The notes below the pieces were generated by a model. The model ran no database searches and had not been told where the DNA came from. It saw only the letters and a list, made by a program, of their open reading frames with translations. From an uncultured Roseobacter sp. (GTDB lineage Bacteria > Pseudomonadota > Alphaproteobacteria > Rhodobacterales > Rhodobacteraceae): a stretch of 64,000 nt of DNA. Where the stretch lies: contig NZ_CANMDB010000001.1 in NCBI RefSeq assembly GCF_947496515.1, forward strand, positions 124,001-188,000. The letters run 5' to 3'. Below are positions 8,485-19,300 of this stretch, piece after piece. Position 1 is the stretch's first letter; each line of letters starts with the position of its first letter. Position numbers and translations under genes: made by a program.

Positions 8485-11235
8485 CTATTCCTCGGGCGTG
8501 CCTTCCGCGTCCTCACCCTGATCGGCGATCCAGGCGACGCTGACGACTTCCTCACCTTTGCCCGTGTTGAACACCTTGACCCCGCCAGCGGACCGGGACC
8601 GGAACGAGATGCCGTCAACCGGTACCCGGATTGACTGACCCTTGGAGGTGGCGAGCATGATCTGATCATCCATCTCAACAGGGAAAGACGCGACCAGCGC
8701 ACCGCTGCGCATCGCCTTGTCCATGGCCTGAACGCCCATGCCGCCGCGCCCGCGCACAGGGTAGTCATGGCTGGAGCTGAGCTTGCCCGCGCCGCCGGTT
8801 GTCAGCGTCAGAATGAGGTTCTCCGCCGCCGACATCTCGGCGTAGCGCTCCTGGCTGATCGTCGCGTTGGCATCGGTTTCCTCCTCGTCGGAGGTCGCAT
8901 CCGCATCGTCTGCGAGACCTGCCATGGCTCGGCGCATTTTCAGGTAGGCCGCGCGCTCATCCGAGGTCGCATCGAAGTGCCGGATCACGGACATGGAGAC
9001 GACCTTGTCCTGGCCGCTGAGTTTGACGCCGCGCACGCCCACCGAACTGCGCGAATTAAAGACCCGCACATCCGTGGACGGAAAGCGGATCGCGCGCCCA
9101 GAGGCCGTCACCAGCATCACATCATCGTCCGGCGAGGCGATGCGCGCGTTGATCAGCGTGGTCTCGGCATGCTCGTCCTCGAACTTCATGGCGATCTTGC
9201 CGTTACGCATCACGTTGGTGAAATCACTCAGCGCATTGCGCCGGACCGTTCCGGCAGAGGTGGCAAAGACAATCTGCAGCTCGGACCAGTCCTTCTCCTC
9301 CCGGTCGATGGGCAGGATCGCCGCAATCGAGACACCCGTGGGGATCGGCAGGATATTGACGATGGCCTTGCCTTTGGAGGTGCGTCCGCCCTGCGGCAGC
9401 CGCCAGGTCTTGAGCTTGTAGGCCATCCCGTCGGTGGTGAAAAACAAAAGCTGCGTATGGGTGTTGGCCACGAAGAGCGTGGTGACCACGTCGTCTTCTT
9501 TCAGCGTGCCACCCGACAGCCCCTTGCCGCCGCGCTTCTGGCTGCGGAAATCGGCCAGCGGAGTGCGTTTGATGTAACCACCCGCGGTCACGGTCACGAC
9601 CATATCCTCACGCGCGATGAGGTCCTCATCCTCCATGTCGCCGGACCAGTCCACGATCTCCGTCCGGCGTGGCACGGCGAAAAGGTCGCGCACCTCGCGC
9701 AGCTCATCGGCGATAATGCCCATGATCCGGTCGCGGCTCCCAAGAATTTCGAGGTATTCCTTGATCTTACCCGCCAGCTCTTCGAGCTCGTCGGTGACTT
9801 CCTTCACACCGATCTGGGTGAGGCGCTGGAGCCGTAATTCGAGGATCGCACGGGCCTGCGCTTCGGAGAGGTTATAGGTGCCGTCGTCATTGGCAGTGTG
9901 GGTCGGGTCATCAATCAGCGCGATATAGGGCAGGATGTCCGCTGCGGGCCAGCGCCGGGTCATCAGCTTTTCGCGCGCCTCGGCGGCGTCAGCGGAGGCG
10001 CGGATAGTGGCCACAATCTCGTCGATATTGGTGACTGCGACTGCCAGACCACAGAGGATATGGCTGCGCTCGCGCGCCTTGCGCAAGAGATATGCGGTGC
10101 GCCGCGCCACCACATCCTCGCGGAAGTCGATGAAGGAGGTCAGGAACTTGCGCAGGGTCAGCTGCTCAGGCCGTCCACCGTTCAGCGCCAGCATGTTGCA
10201 GCCGAAATAGGTCTGCATGGGGGTGAACCGGTAGAGCTGGTTCAGCACCACCTCTGCCGTGGCGTCGCGTTTCAGCTCAACGACAACGCGCACGCCGTTG
10301 CGGTCGCTTTCGTCCTGCACATGGGCAATGCCGTCGATCTTCTTTTCGCGTGCCTGCTCGGCGATCCGCTCGATCATGGTGGATTTATTCACCTGATAGG
10401 GGATCTCATCGACGATGATGGCCCAGCGGTCCTTGCGGATCTCTTCGATCCGCGTGCGCGCCCGCACGATGACCGATCCGCGCCCCTCCAGATAGGCTTT
10501 GCGCGCGCCGGAGCGGCCGAGCATGATGCCGCCGGTGGGGAAATCGGGCCCGGGCACATGCTCGATCAGCTGCTCTGAGGTCAGGTCCGGGTCCTCGATC
10601 AGCGCCAGCGTGGCATCCACCACCTCGCCCAGGTTGTGGGGTGGGATGTTCGTGGCCATGCCCACGGCAATGCCGCCTGCACCATTGACCAGCATGTTGG
10701 GAAAGCGGGCGGGCAGGACCGTGGGCTCCTGCTGCTTGCCGTCGTAGTTGTCCTGAAAATCAACCGTGTCCTTGTCGATATCCGCCAGCAGGTAGGCGGC
10801 GGGCTTGTCCATGCGCACCTCGGTATAGCGCATGGCGGCGGGGTTATCGCCGTCCATCGAGCCGAAGTTGCCCTGACCATCGAGCAGCGGCAGCGACATG
10901 GAGAAATCCTGCGCCATGCGCACCAGCGCATCATAGATCGCTGAGTCCCCATGGGGGTGATACTGACCCATCACATCGCCTACGGGACGGGCGGATTTGC
11001 GGTAGGCCTTGTCATGGGTGTTGCCCGTCTCGTGCATGGCAAAGAGGATCCGCCGGTGCACCGGTTTCAACCCGTCGCGCAGATCCGGGATGGCGCGGCT
11101 GACGATGACCGACATGGCATAGTCCAGATAGGACGTGCGCATCTCATGCTCGATGCTGACGGACGGGCCATCGTAGGCCGGGCGCTCCGGTCTCATTTCA
11201 TCATCGTTTTCAGGAGGTTGTGGTGTGTCGCTCAC
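8485..11235 (-). CDS. gyrA: DNA gyrase subunit A
   Basis: 916 residues. The breakage-reunion domain is clear: [19 protein letters not shown] near the N-terminus, the catalytic tyrosine Y137 in [10 protein letters not shown], and the quinolone-determining segment [10 protein letters not shown] with Ser98 and Asp102 (E. coli Ser83 and Asp87), both in the drug-sensitive form. The GyrA box is visible as QKRGGKG in the C-terminal beta-pinwheel. With GyrB it introduces negative supercoils using ATP. An acidic insertion (about residues 765-785) lies within the C-terminal domain; such insertions occur in alphaproteobacterial GyrA. Confidence 0.97.
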   Translation of the reverse strand: MSDTPQPPENDDEMRPERPAYDGPSVSIEHEMRTSYLDYAMSVIVSRAIPDLRDGLKPVHRRILFAMHETGNTHDKAYRKSARPVGDVMGQYHPHGDSAIYDALVRMAQDFSMSLPLLDGQGNFGSMDGDNPAAMRYTEVRMDKPAAYLLADIDKDTVDFQDNYDGKQQEPTVLPARFPNMLVNGAGGIAVGMATNIPPHNLGEVVDATLALIEDPDLTSEQLIEHVPGPDFPTGGIMLGRSGARKAYLEGRGSVIVRARTRIEEIRKDRWAIIVDEIPYQVNKSTMIERIAEQAREKKIDGIAHVQDESDRNGVRVVVELKRDATAEVVLNQLYRFTPMQTYFGCNMLALNGGRPEQLTLRKFLTSFIDFREDVVARRTAYLLRKARERSHILCGLAVAVTNIDEIVATIRASADAAEAREKLMTRRWPAADILPYIALIDDPTHTANDDGTYNLSEAQARAILELRLQRLTQIGVKEVTDELEELAGKIKEYLEILGSRDRIMGIIADELREVRDLFAVPRRTEIVDWSGDMEDEDLIAREDMVVTVTAGGYIKRTPLADFRSQKRGGKGLSGGTLKEDDVVTTLFVANTHTQLLFFTTDGMAYKLKTWRLPQGGRTSKGKAIVNILPIPTGVSIAAILPIDREEKDWSELQIVFATSAGTVRRNALSDFTNVMRNGKIAMKFEDEHAETTLINARIASPDDDVMLVTASGRAIRFPSTDVRVFNSRSSVGVRGVKLSGQDKVVSMSVIRHFDATSDERAAYLKMRRAMAGLADDADATSDEEETDANATISQERYAEMSAAENLILTLTTGGAGKLSSSHDYPVRGRGGMGVQAMDKAMRSGALVASFPVEMDDQIMLATSKGQSIRVPVDGISFRSRSAGGVKVFNTGKGEEVVSVAWIADQGEDAEGTPEE

Positions 11236-11426
11236 GCTGGCTGCCCAATTTTTCCGCAGGTCTATATCTAGTGGTTTTAGCGTATCAGAGCCAGCACATA
11301 GAGTGCAATGCCTCAGATCATCCGGTCTTGGCAGCCAGCGCTTTGAAGTGATAACAGACTGTTTTCATTGAAAAGTAATTCGTTGCTGGCATTCTGATGT
11401 GATCAAGCAGTCAAGAGGATGAAAAA

Positions 11427-11696
11427 TTGCCCCGAACGGAAACCGAACTGATGCTGAAAGGGTACGGGCTGACCACGGCGGAATTCTTCTACCATATGCC
11501 GGATTATGCCCATGTGCTGAACACCTTTGTCTGGCAGGAGTATGATCTGGCACCGGATCATCCGCGTCTCTTTGAGTTCGTGGAATTCTGGCAGTCGGAG
11601 ATCGAGGGCCCCCTGCACTCGGTCCGCTTCACTCACCGCAAGATGATCAGCCCCGGCGAATGGCGCAACGTGACGGGGGAGTTTACCCTGCACTGA
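11427..11696 (+). CDS. usg: Usg family protein
   Basis: 89 residues. It starts at TTG 11427: AGAGGA lies seven bases upstream, and the ATG at 11419 opens a different frame that stops at once. The sequence (MLKGYGLTTAEFFYHMPDY, then GPLHSVRF, then GEWRNVTGEF) matches the Usg-like family, a short alphaproteobacterial protein often found near tryptophan genes but of unknown role. It is divergent from gyrA. A palindrome follows its stop by 12 bases. Confidence 0.8.
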   Translation: MPRTETELMLKGYGLTTAEFFYHMPDYAHVLNTFVWQEYDLAPDHPRLFEFVEFWQSEIEGPLHSVRFTHRKMISPGEWRNVTGEFTLH

Positions 11697-11708
11697 GCCT
11701 GCCGCGAC

Positions 11709-11730
11709 CAGGGTTTTTCGAAAAACCCTG
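11709..11730 (+). terminator. TTCGAA-centred palindrome after usg
   Basis: A perfect 22-bp palindrome with arms CAGGGTTTTTC and GAAAAACCCTG, 12 bases after the usg stop. As RNA it gives a stem of about nine pairs with a four-base loop. It is one of eight such elements in the window, all at 3' ends of genes, so a transcript-end role is likely. There is no long U tract. Confidence 0.6.
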
Positions 11731-11879
11731 AAAGGCGCGGGCCCAAGCGATATGGCGGATCAAAAAGGGGTTGCGCCTCTTTCCGCCGGGTCGTGACAGG
11801 CTGCGGGATCGTCTATCAATCGACGCTCAGCGGCGGTGGCTGTCTCTGATCAGTCTGCAGCGCCTGTTGGCCCGGGCGC

Positions 11880-11901
11880 CAAGGTTTTTCGAAAAACCTT
11901 G
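11880..11901 (-). terminator. TTCGAA-centred palindrome after the radical SAM gene
   Basis: A perfect 22-bp palindrome with arms CAAGGTTTTTC and GAAAAACCTTG, 53 bases past the stop of the minus-strand radical SAM gene. The arms differ from the usg copy yet stay complementary. It belongs to the same gene-end family. Confidence 0.6.
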
Positions 11902-11954
11902 TTGCGCGGTTGCGCAGTCGCAACGAGGGGCGGTGAGCGGCGTAGCGGCGGGCC

Positions 11955-12902
11955 TCAGGCCGAACAGCTGGCCCCGCCCAGCACACAGAACTTTGCGCAA
12001 TGGGGGTGGTTGAGGGCTACGTCCCCTTCCGCCTCGGCCAAGGTCGCGCCGAGCTCGAACTCGGGGCTATAGGGCAGCAGCGTGCAGGCCAGCACCGACG
12101 GCCCCGCGGCCCCCTTGCGCTTGACCACCATCCGCGACGACGCACACATCAGCGCATCGGGCGACTTGTTCAGAATACCCCAGCAGGCTGTCGTGATCTC
12201 GGGCACTTCGACGCTCTCGTCCATCTCGGGGAACAGCACCGTCATAGCGGGATCCTGCGCGTCTATGGGGAACCCGTGCTCCGCAAAGAACGTAGCATAG
12301 CCTGCCCGACTCTCCGCCTCGCTGTGCGCCATGATCGACCGGCCCGCAACGGCCATTCGGATGCCCGCATCGCGCAGCCACTGCATGCCCAGCAGGGTCT
12401 TGTCGAAGGCTCCCGCGCCGCGTTCTGCATCGTGCAGATCCGCATCGTAGTGATCGACCGATATGCGCAGCGTCAGCTTGCCCGGATAGGTCTCGTTCAA
12501 CCGCACCAGCCCGTCCTGCATGGATTTGCGCATCATCGGGCGCATGGCATTGGTCAGGATCAGCACCTCGAACCCCCGCGCCAGAGCGCGGTCCGCCATC
12601 TCGATCATCTGAGGGTTTATAAAGGGCTCGCCGCCGGTAAAGGCGATCTCGTGGACAGGCCAGCCGCGCGCCGCGATCTGATCCAGATAGGCGCTGACCT
12701 CATCTGCCGTGATATAGACGAGCCGATCGTTGGATGGGCTGCTCTCGATGTAGCAGTTTACGCATGCGATGTTGCACAGGGTCCCGGTGTTGAACCACAG
12801 CGTCTTGGGCCGGGTCAGCGCCACTGTTGCGCGCGCCGCACCGTCGGCCGTGCGGTCGGGGTCGGTGAATTTTCCGGCATTCGCCAGCGCGAGATCTTTC
12901 AT
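11955..12902 (-). CDS. Radical SAM protein with a cysteine-containing C-terminal region
   Basis: 315 residues. The iron-sulfur motif CxxxCxxC is at Cys43, Cys47 and Cys50 (TLCNIACVNC), followed by the SAM-binding AFTGGEPFINPQMI. C-terminal cysteines (CWGIL, MCASS, ACTLLPY, HCAKFCVLGGASC) suggest a SPASM or twitch-like auxiliary cluster domain. The enzyme should cleave SAM to a 5'-deoxyadenosyl radical. The substrate is unknown; no small precursor peptide gene is evident next to it. The neighbours zwf (divergent) and usg (convergent) give no functional clue. Confidence 0.8.
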   Translation of the reverse strand: MKDLALANAGKFTDPDRTADGAARATVALTRPKTLWFNTGTLCNIACVNCYIESSPSNDRLVYITADEVSAYLDQIAARGWPVHEIAFTGGEPFINPQMIEMADRALARGFEVLILTNAMRPMMRKSMQDGLVRLNETYPGKLTLRISVDHYDADLHDAERGAGAFDKTLLGMQWLRDAGIRMAVAGRSIMAHSEAESRAGYATFFAEHGFPIDAQDPAMTVLFPEMDESVEVPEITTACWGILNKSPDALMCASSRMVVKRKGAAGPSVLACTLLPYSPEFELGATLAEAEGDVALNHPHCAKFCVLGGASCSA

Positions 12903-13075
12903 AACGTTGATCGTCCTTGCGGCTCGTGTTGCAGTGGCACTCTTTTAGCGGGTAAACAAAGGCAGGAAACCCGGTTTTCTTTTCTGGGCACGCTCTTGTG
13001 ATCTGGCGCGTGGCAAGGCATGTTTGCGCTAACGATCACCGGGGCCGATGACCCTGATGCGAAGGACAAGCTCTC

Positions 13076-14542
13076 ATGGTTTCGCGTGTTATTCCCGTAG
13101 ATCCTTTCGATCTCGTTATTTTTGGCGGCACCGGCGATCTGGCGCGGCGCAAGATCCTGCCGGGGCTTTTCCGGCGATTCTGTGCAGGCCAGATGCCGCA
13201 GGAGGCGCGAGTGATCGGCGCGGCGCGGGCCGAGCTGGGCGCGGATGGCTACCGCGACATGGTGCGCGAGGCGATCCACGAATTCGGCGGCGATGAAGGA
13301 TCGGATGACACCAAGCTGGGCGCCTTTCTGGAACGGCTGCATTATGTGGCAATCGACGCGCGGGACGAGGGCGGCTGGCGCGATCTGGCGGGTCTCTTGC
13401 GGCACCGGGTCATCCGCGCGTTCTATTTCTCCGTCGCGCCCAGCCTCTTCGGCGATCTTGCAGAACGGCTGAACAACCACGGCCTGACCGACAACGACAG
13501 CCGCATCGTGGTGGAAAAACCCTTTGGTCGCGATCTCGCCTCCGCCCGCCAGCTCAACGGGGATCTCGCGGCCTTCTTTGACGAAAGCCAGATCTACCGG
13601 ATCGACCACTACCTGGGCAAGGAGACCGTGCAGAACCTGATGGCGGTGCGTTTCGGTAACATGCTGTTTGAGCCGCTCTGGAACAGCCAGTTCGTCGATC
13701 ACATCCAGATCACCGTGGCTGAGACCGTGGGCGTCGGCGGGCGCGGCGACTACTATGACAAATCCGGGGCTATGCGCGATATGGTGCAGAACCACCTGAT
13801 GCAGCTTTTGTGCCTGATCGCGATGGAGCCGCCCGCGCGGTTTGACCCGGACGCGGTGCGCGACGAAAAGCTCAAGGTCATTCGCGCGCTAGAGGAGGTC
13901 GAGCCGCACCACATCGTACGTGGCCAGTACGATGCAGACCCCGACGATCCCGAAAACCTGCCTGATTACCGCACCGCGGTGGAAGATCCCAAATCGAGAA
14001 CGGAGAGCTTTATCGCCATGAAGACCCACATCGCCAACTGGCGATGGGCGGGCACCCCGTTCTATCTGCGCACCGGCAAACGGCTCTGCGCGCGGTCGTC
14101 GGAGATCTCGATCATGTTCAAGGATACCCCCCATTCTATCTTTGGCGAAGAGGCAGGGCGGCACCGCAATGTGCTGTCGATCCGGCTGCAACCGAATGAG
14201 GGGATCCAGCTGGGCGTCACCATCAAGGAACCGGGACCGGGCGGCATGCGGCTCATCGACGTGCCGCTCGATATGACCTTTGCCGATGCGCTTGGCCCCA
14301 GCGGGGCGGAAAACGTGGACGCCTACGAGCGGCTGGTGATGGATGTGATCCGGGGCAATCAGACCCTTTTTATGCGCGGCGACGAGGTGGAGGCCGCCTG
14401 GGCCTGGACCGATCCTCTGATCGAGGGGTGGACAAACCGCGGCGACGTGCCCAAACCCTACGACAGCCACAGCGCGGGGCCTGATGCGGCCATGCAGCTC
14501 ATGCGCCGCGATGGCCGGGAATGGCGGGAGGTGACCCCATGA
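13076..14542 (+). CDS. zwf: Glucose-6-phosphate 1-dehydrogenase
   Basis: 488 residues, standard length. N-terminal NADP site is IFGGTGDLARRK; the active-site signature is RIDHYLGKE, with the substrate-binding lysine in GKET. It oxidises glucose 6-phosphate to 6-phosphogluconolactone, producing NADPH. It is the first gene of zwf-pgl-pgi; its TGA overlaps the ATG of pgl (ATGA). In Rhodobacterales, which usually lack a full Embden-Meyerhof route, this is the entry to the Entner-Doudoroff pathway. Confidence 0.97.
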   Translation: MVSRVIPVDPFDLVIFGGTGDLARRKILPGLFRRFCAGQMPQEARVIGAARAELGADGYRDMVREAIHEFGGDEGSDDTKLGAFLERLHYVAIDARDEGGWRDLAGLLRHRVIRAFYFSVAPSLFGDLAERLNNHGLTDNDSRIVVEKPFGRDLASARQLNGDLAAFFDESQIYRIDHYLGKETVQNLMAVRFGNMLFEPLWNSQFVDHIQITVAETVGVGGRGDYYDKSGAMRDMVQNHLMQLLCLIAMEPPARFDPDAVRDEKLKVIRALEEVEPHHIVRGQYDADPDDPENLPDYRTAVEDPKSRTESFIAMKTHIANWRWAGTPFYLRTGKRLCARSSEISIMFKDTPHSIFGEEAGRHRNVLSIRLQPNEGIQLGVTIKEPGPGGMRLIDVPLDMTFADALGPSGAENVDAYERLVMDVIRGNQTLFMRGDEVEAAWAWTDPLIEGWTNRGDVPKPYDSHSAGPDAAMQLMRRDGREWREVTP

Positions 14543-15210
14543 TCTTCAATGAGAACGCAGACCGGGACATGGCGGTGATGAACATTGCCCATGCGTTGAC
14601 CAGCGATCTGCGCAAGTGCCTGTTGCGGCATGAGTTTGCCAGCTTTGCGGTGCCGGGTGGCACCACGCCGGGGCCGATTTTCGACGCCATGAGCTCGGTC
14701 GATATCGACTGGAGCCGCGTGCACGTCATGCTGACCGACGAACGCTGGGTGCCCGAGGATCACGACCGGTCCAACGCAGGTCTGGTCAAGGCACGGCTGC
14801 TGACGGGGCGGGCGGCAGCTGCGCGCTTCATCCCCTTTTACCGTGATGGGATGAGCGCCGATGACGCCGCACCTCAGCTCTCCGCCGAGCTGCAGGGAGA
14901 GGTGCCCATTTCCGTGCTGCTGCTGGGGATGGGCGCGGATATGCACACCGCGTCTCTGTTCCCGGACGCGCCGGGGCTCGCCGCTGCGATGGCGCGCGGG
15001 GCGCCAGTGGTCTGTGCCGTGCACCCCGCGGATCAGCCCGAGGCGCGCATTACGCTCAGCGCGCCGATCCTGGATGGCGCGATGTCCAAGCATCTGGTCA
15101 TCTTCGGTGACGACAAGCGCGCCGCCTGGGACCGGGCACAAAGCCTTCCTCCCGAAAAAGCGCCGATCGGTGCTGTCATGTCAGAAGGAACGATTCATTG
15201 GGCCGCATGA
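14539..15210 (+). CDS. pgl: 6-phosphogluconolactonase
   Basis: 223 residues from ATG 14539 ([10 protein letters not shown]), overlapping the zwf stop. Family motifs are FAVPGGTTP near residues 40-50, [12 protein letters not shown], and [16 protein letters not shown] (the usual GxGxDGHxASLFP, here with Met for Gly). It hydrolyses the lactone made by Zwf to 6-phosphogluconate. The TGA overlaps the pgi ATG, so the three enzymes are translationally linked. Confidence 0.93.
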   Translation: MIFNENADRDMAVMNIAHALTSDLRKCLLRHEFASFAVPGGTTPGPIFDAMSSVDIDWSRVHVMLTDERWVPEDHDRSNAGLVKARLLTGRAAAARFIPFYRDGMSADDAAPQLSAELQGEVPISVLLLGMGADMHTASLFPDAPGLAAAMARGAPVVCAVHPADQPEARITLSAPILDGAMSKHLVIFGDDKRAAWDRAQSLPPEKAPIGAVMSEGTIHWAA

Positions 15211-16799
15211 ATGATGCGTGGGCCGCGCTGCGCGCGCGCCACAGTGAAACCCGAGACCGCACGATCCTGTCGTTGTTCGACACCGCTGGCCGGGCCGAGG
15301 CGTTCAGTGCGCAAACCGGCGATATGCTCTTTGACTATGCAAAGACCAATATTGATGCGGAAACGCGCGCCGCGCTGATTGATCTGTTGGAGGCCGCGGA
15401 TGTCGCTGGCCGCCGCGCCGCGATGTTCGCAGGCCAGCCCATCAACGAGACCGAAGGCCGCGCCGTTCTGCACACCGCGCTGCGAAACCTGGATGGCGGG
15501 CCGGTGCTGGTGGACGGTCAGGACGTGATGCCCGGCGTGCTGGAGACGCTGGAGCGCATGCGCGTCTTTGCCAACCACATCCGCGACAGTGACATCACCG
15601 ACGTGGTCAACATCGGCATCGGGGGCTCGGATCTGGGGCCTGCCATGGCGGTTCAGGCGCTCTCGCCCTACCACGACGGGCCTCGCTGCCATTTCGTCTC
15701 CAACGTGGATGGCGCGCATATTGCCGATACGCTGCGCGGACTGGAGGCGAAGACCACGCTGGTGATTGTGGCCTCCAAGACCTTTACCACCATCGAGACG
15801 ATGACCAACGCGCGCACCGCCAAGGCGTGGATGCAGGAGGAAGGCGGCAACCCGGGCACGCAGTTTGCCGCGCTGAGCACGGCAGCCGACAAGACCGCCG
15901 CCTTCGGCATCCCGGCGGAACGGGTCTTTGGCTTTGAGGATTGGGTGGGCGGGCGCTACTCGGTCTGGGGTCCCATTGGCTTGTCGCTGATGATCGCCAT
16001 CGGGCCCAAGGGGTTCGATGCTTTCCTGCGCGGCGGTCAGGCGATGGATCAGCATTTCCGCCATGCGGACTGGGCGGAGAACCTGCCCGCGCTGCTGGCG
16101 CTGGTAGGCATCTGGCACGCGCAGGTCTGCGGGTACGAGAGCCGGGCCGTGCTGCCCTACGATCAGCGCCTGTCACAACTGCCTGACTACCTGCAACAGC
16201 TGGAGATGGAATCGAACGGCAAGGGCGTGCAGATGGACGGCAGCGCCGTGACGGTCTCCAGCGGGCCGGTGGTCTGGGGGGCGGCGGGCACCAACGGTCA
16301 GCACGCCTTCTACCAGCTGATCCATCAGGGCACGCGCGTGGTGCCTTGCGAATTCATGGTAGCCGCACAAGGTCACGAAGCTGATCTGGCGCATCACCAC
16401 CAGTTGCTCATCGCCAATTGCCTTGCGCAATCCGAAGCACTGATGCGCGGTCGTAACCTCGATGTGGCGCGCGACCGTATGGCGGAGGCGGGGTTTACGG
16501 GCGATGAATGCGAACGCCAGGCGCGCCACCGGGTGTTCGAGGGCAACCGCCCCTCCACCACGCTGATCTACCCGCAGCTTGATCCCTTTACGCTGGGCGC
16601 CATCGTGGCACTTTACGAACACCGTGTCTTTGTCGAAGGGGTCGTGCTGGGCATCAACTCTTTCGATCAATGGGGGGTGGAACTGGGCAAGGAACTTGCC
16701 ACCTCTTTGCAACCCATCGTGGAAGGAAGCGAGGGCGCGCAGGACAAGGACGGTTCCACTGCCGCACTTGTCGATTTCGTTCACCGGCACCGGGGATAG
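15207..16799 (+). CDS. pgi: Glucose-6-phosphate isomerase
   Basis: 530 residues from ATG 15207 ([12 protein letters not shown]). An upstream TTG at 15198 would overlap pgl further and lacks support. PGI signatures are visible: [42 protein letters not shown], and [14 protein letters not shown] near the C-terminus. It interconverts glucose 6-phosphate and fructose 6-phosphate, so the operon can recycle fructose 6-phosphate from the pentose phosphate branch back to Zwf. It is the last gene of the operon. Confidence 0.96.
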   Translation: MNDAWAALRARHSETRDRTILSLFDTAGRAEAFSAQTGDMLFDYAKTNIDAETRAALIDLLEAADVAGRRAAMFAGQPINETEGRAVLHTALRNLDGGPVLVDGQDVMPGVLETLERMRVFANHIRDSDITDVVNIGIGGSDLGPAMAVQALSPYHDGPRCHFVSNVDGAHIADTLRGLEAKTTLVIVASKTFTTIETMTNARTAKAWMQEEGGNPGTQFAALSTAADKTAAFGIPAERVFGFEDWVGGRYSVWGPIGLSLMIAIGPKGFDAFLRGGQAMDQHFRHADWAENLPALLALVGIWHAQVCGYESRAVLPYDQRLSQLPDYLQQLEMESNGKGVQMDGSAVTVSSGPVVWGAAGTNGQHAFYQLIHQGTRVVPCEFMVAAQGHEADLAHHHQLLIANCLAQSEALMRGRNLDVARDRMAEAGFTGDECERQARHRVFEGNRPSTTLIYPQLDPFTLGAIVALYEHRVFVEGVVLGINSFDQWGVELGKELATSLQPIVEGSEGAQDKDGSTAALVDFVHRHRG

Positions 16800-16828
16800 C
16801 GCTCGCCAGCGTTGCGGGTCACCACCGT

Positions 16829-16850
16829 GAATGGCTTTCGAAAGCCATTC
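16829..16850 (+). terminator. TTCGAA-centred palindrome after pgi
   Basis: A perfect 22-bp palindrome with arms GAATGGCTTTC and GAAAGCCATTC, 29 bases past the pgi stop. It has the same central TTCGAA as the other copies, with a different stem sequence. Confidence 0.6.
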
Positions 16851-16894
16851 TCCCAGCGGCGGCGGAGCGCGTGCGGATGATCCTTTTTCCCAGC

Positions 16895-16985
16895 CACGGC
16901 CGTCCGACGCCCCCGGCCCCTGGCCGGGCAGCCGCCGACCCTCCTCGATGGAGGGGAGGCGGCTTTCTCCCTCCCAGCCCCGCTG
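16895..16985 (-). repeat. GC-rich hairpin element, copy 1
   Basis: On the minus strand, past the stop of the thioesterase gene, lies an element whose core 16930-16964 folds as AGCCGCC...GGCGGCT around CCTCC/GGAGG with a TCGA-type loop. The flanks are a G-rich run on the upstream side and GGCCGGGG-type sequence on the downstream side. A second copy, similar over about 75 bases, occurs at 54271-54360. Stem positions differ in a compensatory way between the two copies. Confidence 0.7.
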
Positions 16986-17003
16986 AAAGGGTGCCGGTTG
17001 CGA

Positions 17004-17486
17004 TCATCCGTCCTGCGTTGCGCCATCCCGCTCGACAAAGCGCTGCCGGACCTCGTCCGGGATCGGAAACCGACCGGATCCATCCTGCGTCAGCAGCACC
17101 AGCACACAGGTGAAACTGGCCCGCAGGCTGCCACCGGCCCAAAGAGTCTGCGCCAGCGAAAACGACGTCCTGCGAAAACCGGTACAGCCGCAGGTCACCA
17201 CGTAGTCCTCATCCATCAACATCTCGCGCCGGTAGTGGATCTCGCCCGAGCGGATCACGATCCGCGGAGCGTCGCCCGCCTCATCGTATGCCGACAGCCC
17301 ATAGTCTTGCACATATCGGATCCGGGCGCGTTCGAACCACTCCATATAGACCGCATTGTTGACGTGGTGCAGCGCGTCGAGCTCGGAAAACCGGACGCGG
17401 TCCGCCATGGCCAGAGGGGCAGGGGGCGCGATCCCAAGCTCGGTCTGCTGGGCGGCGGTCAGCGGGGTGATATAGGGCATGGTCAT
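17004..17486 (-). CDS. Hotdog-fold acyl-CoA thioesterase (4HBT family)
   Basis: 160 residues from ATG 17486 (MTMPYITPLTAAQQ); AAGG lies upstream, and the longer frame to 17588 has no family content. The active-site helix is RVRFSELDALHHVNNAVYMEW: the usual Asp of 4HBT enzymes appears as the ELDALHHVNN variant seen in acyl-ACP/CoA thioesterase-like proteins. It should hydrolyse acyl or aromatic thioesters in the cytoplasm. It is divergent from the acyl-CoA ligase, which makes a fatty-acid metabolic pairing plausible. Confidence 0.8.
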   Translation of the reverse strand: MTMPYITPLTAAQQTELGIAPPAPLAMADRVRFSELDALHHVNNAVYMEWFERARIRYVQDYGLSAYDEAGDAPRIVIRSGEIHYRREMLMDEDYVVTCGCTGFRRTSFSLAQTLWAGGSLRASFTCVLVLLTQDGSGRFPIPDEVRQRFVERDGATQDG

Positions 17487-17602
17487 AGGCGGAGCCTTAC
17501 GCCCTCGTCCCCCGCTTGCCAAGACTTGCCAGCGCGCGTCCGGCCCGGCAGGGTGGCACGACCCGCGGGCGCCCGCGGACAAGACCAAGGGGAGGGGCCG
17601 AT

Positions 17603-19219
17603 ATGCTGGGCCAGATGATGACCGCGCCGCTGCTGATTTCGTCGCAGATCGCCCACGCGGCCCGCTACCACAGCGCGACCGAGATCATCTCTGTCAGTAC
17701 GGACGGCAGCGTCGAGATCACCGACTGGGCCACCGTCGGGCGAAATGCCCGCCAGCTCGCTGCGGCCCTCACGGCGCTCCGGCTGGATCCGCAGACACGA
17801 TGTGCCACCATCGCCTGGAACAACCGCCGTCATCTGGAGATCTATTTTGGCGCCTCGGGCGGCGGTTTGGTGTGTCATACGATCAACCCGCGGCTTTTTC
17901 CCGATCAGCTGGTCTATATCATCAACCACGCCGAAGATGAGGTGCTCTTTCTCGATACGAGTTTCGTGCCGCTGGTGGCCAGCATCCGCGACCGGCTGAA
18001 AACCGTGCGGCATCTGGTGCTGCTGGAGCCGGACATCGGCGATCACGCCGGCACCCTTCCGGGCCTGATTGCCTACGATGATCTGCTGTCAGGCGGCAGC
18101 GCGGATGACCCATGGCCGGTCTTTGACGAGCAAACCGCCTCCAGCCTTTGCTATACTTCCGGGACCACGGGCAACCCAAAGGGAGTGCTGTTCTCTCACC
18201 GCTCCACTGTCCTGCACAGCCTCGCGTGCAACCTCGCGGACAGCCTGAACCTCTCGGCCATGGACACCGTGCTGCCCGTGGTGCCGATGTTCCACGTCAA
18301 TGCCTGGGGGTCGCCCTATGCCGCCGCCATGGTGGGCGCGCGGATGGTGCTGCCGGGGCCCGGGCTCGATGGTGCCTCGCTCGTGGCGCTGATCGACCGG
18401 TATGGCGTGTCGGTCGCGCTCGGTGTGCCGACCATCTGGCTGGGGTTGCTGGGCGCGGCAGAGGCGGCAGGCAGCACCCTCTCCAGCCTCAAGCGCACCA
18501 TTGTCGGCGGGTCCGCCTGCCCGCCCTCGATGATGACCGCCTTTCGGGACCGCTACGGGGTGGAGACGATCCACGCCTGGGGCATGACGGAGATGTCACC
18601 CATCGGATCCGTCAACCAGCCCACGGCCAGCCACCGCGATCTGGCGCCGGACGCGCTGGCCCAACTGCGCGAGAACCAGGGCCGCCCGCCCTGGGGTGTC
18701 GAGCTGAAGATCGTGGACGCCGCTGGCGCGCCCTTGCCGCATGACGGCAGAACCGAGGGCCGCTTGCTGGTGCGCGGTCACTTCGTGCTCGATGCCTATT
18801 TCCGGATGAGCCAGGAGAACACGCTGCAGGAGGGTTGGTTCGACACCGGCGATATCGCCACGCTGGATGCCGACGGCTATCTGAACATCCGCGACCGTGC
18901 CAAGGACATCATCAAGTCGGGCGGCGAATGGATCAGCTCGGTCGAGCTGGAAAACATCGCCATTGCCCACCCCGCGCTCAGCGACGCTGCCGTGATCGGC
19001 GCGCCGCATCCCAAATGGGACGAACGCCCCGTACTGGTGGCGGTCAGGGCGCCGGACCACGACCCGTCAGAGCAGGAAATCCTCGACATCTACGACGGCA
19101 AGATCGCCAAATGGCAGATCCCGGACCGCGTGACCTTTGTCGACACGCTGCCACGCAACGCCACCGGCAAAGTGCTGAAACGTGACTTGCGGGACACTTT
19201 CGCGGATATCCTGCAATGA
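17603..19219 (+). CDS. Long-chain fatty-acid-CoA ligase (ANL superfamily)
   Basis: 538 residues from ATG 17603, preceded by a strong GGGGAGGGG. ANL motifs run in order: the phosphate loop [28 protein letters not shown] (adenine site), [12 protein letters not shown] with the ribose-binding Asp, and a C-terminal catalytic lysine in [10 protein letters not shown]. It activates a fatty acid to acyl-AMP and then acyl-CoA. The chain-length class is inferred from overall resemblance to the long-chain/medium-chain FadD-like group in Rhodobacterales; exact substrate unknown. Confidence 0.88.
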   Translation: MLGQMMTAPLLISSQIAHAARYHSATEIISVSTDGSVEITDWATVGRNARQLAAALTALRLDPQTRCATIAWNNRRHLEIYFGASGGGLVCHTINPRLFPDQLVYIINHAEDEVLFLDTSFVPLVASIRDRLKTVRHLVLLEPDIGDHAGTLPGLIAYDDLLSGGSADDPWPVFDEQTASSLCYTSGTTGNPKGVLFSHRSTVLHSLACNLADSLNLSAMDTVLPVVPMFHVNAWGSPYAAAMVGARMVLPGPGLDGASLVALIDRYGVSVALGVPTIWLGLLGAAEAAGSTLSSLKRTIVGGSACPPSMMTAFRDRYGVETIHAWGMTEMSPIGSVNQPTASHRDLAPDALAQLRENQGRPPWGVELKIVDAAGAPLPHDGRTEGRLLVRGHFVLDAYFRMSQENTLQEGWFDTGDIATLDADGYLNIRDRAKDIIKSGGEWISSVELENIAIAHPALSDAAVIGAPHPKWDERPVLVAVRAPDHDPSEQEILDIYDGKIAKWQIPDRVTFVDTLPRNATGKVLKRDLRDTFADILQ

Positions 19220-19300
19220 GGCCGGGGATTTCCACAGACAGGTTACGCGAAACCGCGTAAGGCTCTCAACCACAGATGGTTCTTGCCTGGGAGTTGTGAG

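Noticed and set aside
8485-11235. Quinolone-resistance substitution in gyrA
   Set aside because: Positions equivalent to E. coli Ser83 and Asp87 are Ser98 and Asp102, the sensitive residues.
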